A stretch of DNA of 53,488 nucleotides from Bacteroidales bacterium. GTDB lineage: Bacteria; Bacteroidota; Bacteroidia; Bacteroidales; 4484-276. The notes beneath the pieces are model-generated. The model worked only from the letters and a program-made list of their open reading frames with translations. It had not been told where the DNA came from and did not search any database. The translations under genes and the position numbers were made by a program. This document shows positions 36,248 through 45,300 of the stretch, piece by piece. Location: contig JAOZMX010000003.1 of NCBI GenBank assembly GCA_029934065.1, forward strand, positions 1 to 53,488, read 5' to 3'. Positions within the stretch are counted from its first letter, which is position 1, and every line of letters starts with the position of its first letter.

Positions 36248-39200
36248 CTATCTGATCACAAGTTTCTTGGTTACTACGCCGTTGGTAGTGCGGATTTCCA
36301 TGAAATAAACACCCGGCTGATAGTCGGAGGTGTTGATTTGCAGTGTTTGTCCGTCAACCTGGCGGTTGAAGATTTCCTGACCGTTGTTGTTCATGATTCT
36401 TACCTTTTGCAGGTTGCTTCCGGTAATGACATTTACCACATCGCTGGCAGGATTCGGGAATACGGATGTTTCGGCAACCGTATTTAGGTCGTCGATCCCG
36501 ACATACATTCCGAGGTCTTCAACCAGTGTGGCCTGAAGAATCTCTTTCGTATCGTTGTCCTGCAGGAATACAACAAGGTCCATGTGGTCGATATCCCAAT
36601 CGTTGTCCCAGGTAAACGGAAGTTCAACCTCGTAAGTTGACTGACTGCCGAAATCAAGTGCAGTACCCATTTGGTCGGGCAGCATTTTGCGGCAGACAAA
36701 GTTGACTTCATCCAGGCCCAGCCAGTTATCGGGAATTTCGGATTCGGTAGCGACTGCCTGAAGTACGACATTTGCTCCCGGATAAGGATAGATATTGTTG
36801 GCCGTGATGGTAAAGTTGAAACTGTTACCACCTGTATATTCAGGTACTGCGGTCAATTCAAAAACCGAAATCTTGGCAGCCCGTTCTTCGTAAAGTGGCA
36901 GATAAGTTTCGTACAAACTTTGCGTTGCATTACCGCCAACTACGGTGAGTACTCCGTCAAACCATGCTGTCGGATAACCTGAAAGACCGTAATAGTTGGT
37001 GATCCTGTACATTGATTCGGTGGTTTCGTAATCATCACCGCCGTGGTATTCGATCACGGCAACATCGTGCCCGTTTTCAACCAGGTCGTCAGCACCCATG
37101 GCAGCGCCGGGGCAGTACTGACACCATGTACCCGTTCCGATCTCAAGCACAACCATTTGACGGTCGGTACCGCCTTCGATCGTAGCGGGGACGGGACCTG
37201 CACCTGCCGAATAACCTTCGTCGTAAATTGCCTTCACATCATACTGATAGGTGCCCGGAAGCAGGTCCATATCGGCATAAGTTGTTTCGGTAATCTCCTG
37301 TGCGATCATCTCGGCATCGCGATAAACATTGTAGCCGATAAAATCGTCCGATGGCGGAGCATCCCATGTCAGGGTTACATCATTGTCATCAACGGTTGCC
37401 ACAAGGTTTGTCGGCGGTGGTAATGCTACAAATTCCGTAAGTTCGATATTGTCGAAATAGGCTTTCGGTGTACCGTTCACATCCCATGCATAAAAGTCTG
37501 CAGCACCAAGCTGGTTCAGTGTTCCGGTTCCAAAGGATCCTGTGCTCCATTGCCACTCAACCACCATGTTGCCGTCAACATACATTTCGGCCCAGTCCAA
37601 ATTAAGGTCAATGATCATATTGACATTGATCCATGTATCGTAGTTGTAACTGAATGTTCCTGCACCCTGACCGCCGGCATCAACGGTTCCCAGTCCGCCG
37701 GCATCAAAGTATGCCTGCATACCCCATTGGCTGTTGGCGCCGTTAAATTCCTGCAATACGTTGAAATATCCGTAATATCCCGTGGGGATATAAACGTAAA
37801 ATTTAAAGGCATACTTTCCGGAGGTTTTATCGCCAAGCAACATGACGGCGTCGTTGAGTCCTTCGATCACCATTGAATTGCTTCCTTCGTAGGCCACATC
37901 ATCACTAACCATCGGGTCGGTAGCCGAACCGGGTGCATTGTCCCATGTGGTCCAGAAATCAATACCCTGCGAAACGGCTTGCTGTACCAGATAATCGTTG
38001 GCAGTATATTCTTCAAACGGCTCGAAAATGAGCGAATTGGAAAGCTCGCCAAAATCAATGTCGTCAAAATAAGCTTTCGGTGTACCGTTCACATCCCATG
38101 CATAGAAATTCATCGCTGCAAGCTGATTCAGTGTTCCGGTTCCGAATGTTCCCGTACTCCATTGCCATTCAACGACCATGTTTCCGTCAACATACATTTC
38201 GGCAAAATCTGCATCCAGATCAATGTTAAAGTTGATGTAAATCCAGGTGTCGTAGCTGTAATTGAAAGTGCCTGCACCCTGACCGCCTGCGTCAACCGTT
38301 CCCACTCCGCCGGCATCAAAGTATGCCTGCATGCCCCATTGGCTGTTGGAACCGTTGAATTCCTGCAGGATGTTGAAGTATCCGTAATATCCGTCGGGGA
38401 TATAAGCATAGAAGTTGATGTTCCATTTACCGGAAGTTTTATCACCCAGCAAAAGTACCGCATCATTTCCTGTTTCAATAACCACAGAGTTGCTGCCGGC
38501 ATGAGCTTCGTCATTGCTTACATAGGGGTCGGTAGCCGAACCGGGTGCATTGTCCCATGTGGTCCAGTAATCGCGTCCCATGGCATTGGCCTGCTGTGCC
38601 AGATGCTCTCCTGCATTGTAATCTTCAAAAGTTTCCCATGCACCTGACGGGTTACCCCCGGTGATGGTTACCGACACAGGACCGACGAGAGAAGACATTC
38701 CTTCGTCGTAAACCGCACTTACCTGATAGTTGTATGTTCCCGGATCAAGGTCCATATCCATGTATTCCAGTTCGGAAATTTCTTCGGCGATTATGTTGCC
38801 GTTGCGATAGACGTTATAACCTATGAATGCATCGCTTGAAGGAGCATCCCATGTTACATGAACATCATTTTCGTTCACCACTTCCGCCTGCAGATTTTCA
38901 GGAGGAGGAAGCAGCGGGCCGCCGGCAACGATTACTGTATAATCTTCTGTTTCACCATAGCTGAAATCCTCGCAAGGATCAGCAGATGAATTTTGCCAGT
39001 TGGCACGGATCCTCATTCTTTTTGCTCCTGACGTAATACCGTTGGGCACTGTAAAATCTGCGTTGTAATACTGGCCGCTGTTTGACAAAGCAAAATCAGT
39101 GATCAGTCTCTCGGAAGCATCAAATGTTTTATCATCATTGAAATCAATCCAGAGGCAAGCCTGCTGGTTGCTGTACCCGGTTTCCCACTGAATGGTATAG

Positions 39201-42200
39201 GTTTGTCCCGGTTCAATTTCGGTGCTCATATTGGTATAGTCACCGTATCCGCTATTACTGCAACCACTATTGGAGTTATCAATGTCATCAAAGACAAATC
39301 CGGTAAAACCGTCACCATACGAACAGTTGGCGCTGGGATAACAATAGTCCGGGAATAATATTTCAATAACATCTTCCTGCGTTACGCCGAGGTCTGCTTC
39401 AAATGCTACGGTCAATTCGGCTACATACCCTGCGGGGATGGCTTCGCTGGCAGAAACCGTAAAGCTGGCTTCTCCTGTGGCTCCACCGGCCAAATCACCG
39501 ACAACCTGAGGCTCGGATGTCAATACGGTAACATACGGATCGGAGGATGTTAATGATGCTTCGACATTGTAAGCGTCGGCACCTCCGTTATTTTCAACCA
39601 CAACGGTCATGATGGCCGTTTCGCCCGGATCAAGTTGTCCGTTGTTATTTCCGTTGGAGTCGTCAATGGTGTATTCAATATATTGCAAAACGGGTGCATA
39701 CCCTTTGATGGTAATGTAGCTGTCCCAAACATCTGTTCCGTTGGTTGATTGCAACAGGAATGAAACGGAATGATTGTTGGGAATGTTGGCATCCACATCC
39801 AGTGCAAAGGCATCGGCAACGGTAACCGTGGCATCCGGATCAATGTTTCCGAAATATTCGGTTCCGTCGGTGATGGTTACATAAGGATCGGTGGTTGACA
39901 TGGTAACGGTTACGTTTTCTGCCACATCAACACCAACATTTTTCATGGTCATGTCCAGTGTGATGCTTTCGCCGTAATCCATTTGTCCGTTATTATTACC
40001 TGAAGGATCGTTGATGATGTATGAGTCACCAACAACATAAGGTCCTTCGGGAGGAATCACGTCAACATTTGCCGAATAGCGGTAGTAATTTTGTTTGGTG
40101 ACGGTAACCACCATCGTGCTCGGCGGATACTGCGGGTCTATCATCAGGTTGGTTGCGCCGCCCTGGCTTACTGCAGTAGCAATGATTTCGCCGTCAACAG
40201 TTAAAGCAATATAGGCGCCTTCTTCAACGAGAACCGTAAAAGTGGTTTCCCCGGCATAAAGGATGGGGTTGTGCGTAACGGCAAGGTTTTGGGGAACTTC
40301 GGAATATACCTGAAGGAAAGCGCCGCCATGATGGTGGAACAGGTTGTAAGTAACCTCTTTGTTATTCGTGTTATAAGGCCAGTCGCTCTGCTGGAGGAAA
40401 TATTTTCCGCCGGCATTACCGAAGGCGGGAAGGAAACCGCGTTCAGGTGACAATTGTCCGTAATCGGGCAAAAAGTCGGGGTTCATGTTATCGAACATTC
40501 CCCAAACGTAGGTATCATTTACAAATGAATATGAAACTTCGGAAGCTGCGATGATGCCAAGTGCACCGGCATTTTGGCCGTTGTGAGTATGACGGTGGAA
40601 TTTTTCGGCAAAACATTCGCCGCTGATGTTGTATTTTCCGGTCAGACAGTTGATGGAAAAGATAAACGGAAATTCGTTGTCTTCGGTATTGGTCAACTGG
40701 TTGATGTCGTTACTTTGGAAATCGGGTTCGCCCCAGCCTGTTTCGCCGCCGTGATCACGGTGCTGCAAAACAAAGGCGCCGTCGTTGATGGCATTGATAA
40801 CTGCCTGTGCATTACCGCCCGACCATCCGCCAAGTTCTGCCGGAGTTGCGGGAATGTATCCCAGACCGTTAGGGCCAAACACACCCAAAACAGTTCCTGT
40901 ATTGGTAGCTGTTGACCATGGGTCGGAGTTTGGATTACCACTGTAGATGGCATTGATCCGTACCGGCTCTTTACCTTCCACTTCGCGCCAGTAACCGCCA
41001 ACGGTTTCGGAGCAAATCTGGAACCAGCGTTCGGTTTGCCAGCCAAGTGCCGTGATGGGCTTGTGATAGAAGTTGGCATCCGTAGGTGGGTTGGCTTCGT
41101 AATCCAGCATCTTCGATACCATGGTTTGCAGGTGGGTTTCGTTTTGTGCCGTCATTCTGGCAAAAATGATATCCGGCATGTCGTTGTTGTTGACGTCTGC
41201 GTAAATATTGTCCGAAGCACAGTAGCTGTCCCAGATGGGAGCAATGATGCTGTTGTTGGCGTTGGTGCCGTAGTCGGCCATCAGCAGGACGGCAACCGGC
41301 GGGATGTCCCAGTTATTGTAAGCATCGTTAAAGAAGTTCTCCAGTCCGCTTGCCGTGTTGGTTCCGATGTCGGCCAATGTCATAATTCCGGTGTAAATCC
41401 CTTGAGCTGTACGCCATTCTTTGATTTGCTCGGCGAAAGGCATCCAAACGGGATCGTTGGGAATGACGATCAGGTATTCAAAACCCGTTTCGTCACGAAG
41501 TGCGTGATTTTTGTAACGTGTGTTATAATCTACCTCGGGAAGCGATTCCGCATTGAGCAATGCATCTTCGAGGATCGGGTCGAACCAGCGGCTGCGGAGA
41601 CGATCCTGACCGAAATGGCCGTTGCCGCCTTCAAAAACAACCTCAATTTCAATGTCACGGTAAACGATCAGTTCCTTGGTTACCGGATTGTACTGAAACG
41701 GGGTGATACCCACGATGGCGGCATCAACACCTCTCAATTGTGTTTGATCCGACAGAAGAAACGGTTGTTCCGGATAGAAAGCATCCTTACTGTAAAGTTT
41801 TTGATCTTTTTGATATACCAGCGGTCCGTTATCCGTATCCAAAGGAATTTTGGGGGCCGGAGCCAGTTCTACATCCGTAAAGGTTTCAGTGCGGTAACTC
41901 TTAACGTTGAGAATTGCTCTTGCTCCCTGCGGGATGGCGATGTAACGTCCGAATCCCGGAAGGTCGGGTGCGCCTGCATTGTTGGGCAAAAAGGCACCTG
42001 ACATTTCGATCTTTTTCATCGGTGTTCCGTCAATCATATTGTCCACTAATGAAAACTCCTGAATGGAAAAGTTAATGTTCAAACCGGTGGCCGATTGATT
42101 GTTGAGGGTCATTCCGGTTTTTCCCCAGGCATCATCATACTGGTATGTCTGCGCCTGAAGCATAGTCATCGAGAACAGCATTGCTGCGAGTAAGACCAGC

Positions 42201-42235
42201 TTTTGTCGTGTTGGAAATTTTGTAAATAAACTCAT
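36248..42235 (-). CDS. Very large secreted C25 (gingipain-like) cysteine peptidase with CARDB-like, GEVED, FN3, duplicated jelly-roll and Omp28/thioredoxin-like domains, T9SS-sorted
   Basis: Catalytic contexts FVLQHRDHGGETGWGEP and FIFSINCLTGKYNISGECFAEKFHR; propeptide-like N-terminus; GEVED block; two ~200-aa near-identical units; VLEIGTGTWCQYCPGAAMGADDL; terminal SVFPNPASDVVNVI...GVYFMEIRTTNGVVTKKLVIR. Confidence 0.92.
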   Translation of the reverse strand: MSLFTKFPTRQKLVLLAAMLFSMTMLQAQTYQYDDAWGKTGMTLNNQSATGLNINFSIQEFSLVDNMIDGTPMKKIEMSGAFLPNNAGAPDLPGFGRYIAIPQGARAILNVKSYRTETFTDVELAPAPKIPLDTDNGPLVYQKDQKLYSKDAFYPEQPFLLSDQTQLRGVDAAIVGITPFQYNPVTKELIVYRDIEIEVVFEGGNGHFGQDRLRSRWFDPILEDALLNAESLPEVDYNTRYKNHALRDETGFEYLIVIPNDPVWMPFAEQIKEWRTAQGIYTGIMTLADIGTNTASGLENFFNDAYNNWDIPPVAVLLMADYGTNANNSIIAPIWDSYCASDNIYADVNNNDMPDIIFARMTAQNETHLQTMVSKMLDYEANPPTDANFYHKPITALGWQTERWFQICSETVGGYWREVEGKEPVRINAIYSGNPNSDPWSTATNTGTVLGVFGPNGLGYIPATPAELGGWSGGNAQAVINAINDGAFVLQHRDHGGETGWGEPDFQSNDINQLTNTEDNEFPFIFSINCLTGKYNISGECFAEKFHRHTHNGQNAGALGIIAASEVSYSFVNDTYVWGMFDNMNPDFLPDYGQLSPERGFLPAFGNAGGKYFLQQSDWPYNTNNKEVTYNLFHHHGGAFLQVYSEVPQNLAVTHNPILYAGETTFTVLVEEGAYIALTVDGEIIATAVSQGGATNLMIDPQYPPSTMVVTVTKQNYYRYSANVDVIPPEGPYVVGDSYIINDPSGNNNGQMDYGESITLDMTMKNVGVDVAENVTVTMSTTDPYVTITDGTEYFGNIDPDATVTVADAFALDVDANIPNNHSVSFLLQSTNGTDVWDSYITIKGYAPVLQYIEYTIDDSNGNNNGQLDPGETAIMTVVVENNGGADAYNVEASLTSSDPYVTVLTSEPQVVGDLAGGATGEASFTVSASEAIPAGYVAELTVAFEADLGVTQEDVIEILFPDYCYPSANCSYGDGFTGFVFDDIDNSNSGCSNSGYGDYTNMSTEIEPGQTYTIQWETGYSNQQACLWIDFNDDKTFDASERLITDFALSNSGQYYNADFTVPNGITSGAKRMRIRANWQNSSADPCEDFSYGETEDYTVIVAGGPLLPPPENLQAEVVNENDVHVTWDAPSSDAFIGYNVYRNGNIIAEEISELEYMDMDLDPGTYNYQVSAVYDEGMSSLVGPVSVTITGGNPSGAWETFEDYNAGEHLAQQANAMGRDYWTTWDNAPGSATDPYVSNDEAHAGSNSVVIETGNDAVLLLGDKTSGKWNINFYAYIPDGYYGYFNILQEFNGSNSQWGMQAYFDAGGVGTVDAGGQGAGTFNYSYDTWIYINFNIDLDADFAEMYVDGNMVVEWQWSTGTFGTGTLNQLAAMNFYAWDVNGTPKAYFDDIDFGELSNSLIFEPFEEYTANDYLVQQAVSQGIDFWTTWDNAPGSATDPMVSDDVAYEGSNSMVIEGLNDAVMLLGDKTSGKYAFKFYVYIPTGYYGYFNVLQEFNGANSQWGMQAYFDAGGLGTVDAGGQGAGTFSYNYDTWINVNMIIDLNLDWAEMYVDGNMVVEWQWSTGSFGTGTLNQLGAADFYAWDVNGTPKAYFDNIELTEFVALPPPTNLVATVDDNDVTLTWDAPPSDDFIGYNVYRDAEMIAQEITETTYADMDLLPGTYQYDVKAIYDEGYSAGAGPVPATIEGGTDRQMVVLEIGTGTWCQYCPGAAMGADDLVENGHDVAVIEYHGGDDYETTESMYRITNYYGLSGYPTAWFDGVLTVVGGNATQSLYETYLPLYEERAAKISVFELTAVPEYTGGNSFNFTITANNIYPYPGANVVLQAVATESEIPDNWLGLDEVNFVCRKMLPDQMGTALDFGSQSTYEVELPFTWDNDWDIDHMDLVVFLQDNDTKEILQATLVEDLGMYVGIDDLNTVAETSVFPNPASDVVNVITGSNLQKVRIMNNNGQEIFNRQVDGQTLQINTSDYQPGVYFMEIRTTNGVVTKKLVIR
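37451..38632. repeat. Internal tandem duplication within the C25 protease gene (period 612 bp = 204 aa)
   Basis: gctttcggtgtaccgttcacatcccatgca at 37461 and 38073; cttcaaa at 38011 and 38623; the intervening sequence is highly similar. Confidence 0.85.
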
Positions 42236-42347
42236 TTTGATTTTAATTTAATTAAAAAATTGATTTGTTAATATGACATATCATTATTGATATTGATAAT
42301 TCGAGACAATGAAAATTTTTGTGAATAATCATCTTTCGATTTGTGGG

Positions 42348-42355
42348 CAAATGTA
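42348..42355 (-). promoter_or_regulatory. Bacteroidota -7 box (TACATTTG on minus)
   Basis: CAAATGTA on plus strand upstream of the C25 protease start at 42235. Confidence 0.4.
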
Positions 42356-42367
42356 TGAAATAATCTG

Positions 42368-45300
42368 TTATTTACTGATAATTACTTTTTTGGTATAGAT
42401 GATTGTGTTGCCTGTGACCATCAGATGGTAAACTCCTTCCGGAAAACCGGCTGCGTCAATGCTGTAATTCAGATATCCGTTGACTTCTATGTTGTTTTCA
42501 TCCAGCATCAGCTTTCCGGTGGCATTGTACAAACGTACGGATATGTTGTCCACGGCGGTGATGGTAAGGTGGAATAAACCGTTGTTCGGGTTCGGATAGA
42601 TCGAAAGTTCATTGCTTTCGGTTTCGTCAATTCCGGTGCAATCTTGCACGAGAATGGCATATCCGGATATGGCGCCTTGTCCGCAGGCGTTTACTCCACG
42701 AACACTCAATGTGGCATTTCCGTTCCATGTATCATCCCATGAAACGGAGCATTGGGTGTTGTTTTGGGTCAGGATGCCGGCAGCTTCCGGTTCGAGCACC
42801 CACTCGTAGGCATCTGCATTTCCTATTTCGTTGGTTTGATAACTGTCTTCCGTGCCCATGCAGGTTTTTTCTTTTCCCGAGATATCTGTTGCGGCATCGG
42901 GTAACGGTGCCACCTCAATGATAAGTGCGTCGGACCATTCTCCCTCGCTGCAAACATTGATGGGCTGGGCACGCAGCATTGCTTCCCCGCTGAAAGTTTC
43001 GGACCATGAGATATTTACTTCAAAGTTTTCGTTGATAAGCGTACCTGCCTCCGAAGGTGTTAATTCCCAAACGATTTCGTCAGCATTGGGAACTTCATTC
43101 ACGACATAATTCACATTGGTTTCGCCGGCGCATACTTCTGCCGGCCCATCGGGCGGATTGATTGTTTCGGGAGTATCCCAGATGTGAATATCCAGCGGTG
43201 ACGACCATTCTCCTTCGCCACACTGGTTTGTCCCTTTGACCATAAGTTGGCAGGCTCCCGCAAAATCAGATGCATAGGTTACCTGCGCCATTTGGCCTTC
43301 CCAGGTTACCGTTCCGGCTTCGGCAGGGGTAATTTCCCACACATAACCGGTGGCGCCCGGAATGTCGGTTACGGTGTAATCCGCCGTTCCCGGATCGAGG
43401 CACAACTGCGAATCGCCGGCGGGTGGCTCGTTGCTGATGCCGGGCTGTGTCATAAAGGTCAGCATCATATCATCGCTTACTTCGTCGCTGCCGTCAATGG
43501 CTGTGAGTGTCAGCGTTACAAAACCCGAAGAAATGTCTTCGTCGCTCGGCGTATAAACCGGGCCGGGAATTGAAGGATCATCAAATGTCCCCGTTCCGCT
43601 GGTGCTCCAGAGCAAACTTTCGTAATAACTTGCGTAAGCGTTGGTTTGAAAATCATTTCCTTCGCAGATGGTTTCGTCCCATCCGGCAAAGGCCGTTACA
43701 TTTTCGTCGGCCATGGGCGGCAACTCGATAAAATCAACCCATGCACAATCTTCTCCTCCTGCACCCGAACCATCTTTGTAATATCTCCAGATCAGATTAT
43801 GTATTCCTTCATCCACGGGATAGGCAAAATACTCCCACTCTTTCTCTCCCGACCATTCGCCCATCAGCGCACCGTCAACAAAAAACTGCAGCACATCGCC
43901 GCTTTGCGATGATACTTTTCGGTAAAACGAAACGGAATCCATGGTGACCACATCGGCACTGAGACCGAGAATACACATTTGTCCGTCGCCGACGGCACCC
44001 GACCGAAGACTGTAATTTCCTTCGTACACCGTTTCGCCGGTAATGAACCATGGGTTGCTTCCGCCGTTTTGCCAGTCGTATTTGGAGAGGTCTCCGGTTT
44101 CAAAATCCTCGATATTGGCTCCGGCCATGATCAGTACTTCCTGTTCGATGCTTGCCGCAACACACGAAGCGCTGAAATCAGTTTGTATCATAAAACCGTT
44201 GGGGGCCTGTTCGTGCAACGAAACGTTGAATACGGCATAACCGTTGGCTCCCGCTTCAATCACATCAAGATCGTATTCCGAAGTGTTAAAGATCAGGAAC
44301 GGATCATTCGTTAAGATGGTGGCATGGACGGCGTAGGCATTACCCGTTCCGATGTTTGTTGTTGGTATGTAAATGTCTGCCGTTTCGCCGGGGTCAAGGC
44401 GTCCGTTGTTGTTCCCGTCGGGATCGGATACCATCACATCGGCCGAAATTTCAAACACCGGAGCATGTGCGATAATGCTGAACGTACTTTCCCATGTGTC
44501 GGTGCCGTCGGTAGCCGTCAACACAAAATCGATCGTTGCCTGATCGGGAATGTCGTCGTGTGCCTGAATGGTGTATGCTCCTGCAACGGTTTCTGTTGCG
44601 TCGGGATCGATATTTCCGAAATTAGACACATTATTGATGATGGTCACATATTCGCTTTGGGTCGAAATGGTGGCTTCGATGTTTTCGGCCGTTTCCATTC
44701 CCACGTTTTTCAAGGTCATGTCCAGGAGGATGTTTTCGCCGTAATCCATCAGGCCGTTTCCGTTTCCGCCTTCCACGTCATCAATTTCATAATTGTTGTA
44801 AACGATATGGCATCCTTCGGGTGGAATCACCTCTACCGTTGATTCGTATCTGAAATAATTTTGTTTGGTAACAGTGACCACAATCTCGGTTTCGGGGATT
44901 TGCGGCTCGATGGCTATGTCGGTAGGAAAGCCTGTCCCTACGCCTGTTCCGATAATTTCTCCGTCCACTGTAAGGGCGACCAGAGCACCGGGATTGGCCG
45001 ACACGGTAAAGACATCCGCGCCGCTGTAAAGTACCGGTTCGTGGGTGACAACCAGGTTTTGAGGTACCTCTGAATAAACCGTCAGAAAAGCGCCGCCATG
45101 ATGGTGGAAAAGGTTATAGGTAACTTCTTTGTTGCCGGTGTTGTAAGGCCATGAAGACTGTTTCAGGAAGTATTTTCCCGAGGCATTGGCAAATGCCGGG
45201 AGCACACCTCTTTCTTCGACAGGCATGCCGTAATCGGGAAGGAACTCGGGCCACATGTTGTCGTACATGCCCCACACATAGGTGTCGTTGACGAACGAGT

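Noticed and set aside
37451-38632. CRISPR or short tandem array
   Set aside because: The repeat is a 204-aa in-frame coding duplication, not short repeats with spacers.
41036-42001. 321-aa plus-strand ORF opposite the C25 protease
   Set aside because: Antisense shadow; no signal or domain evidence.
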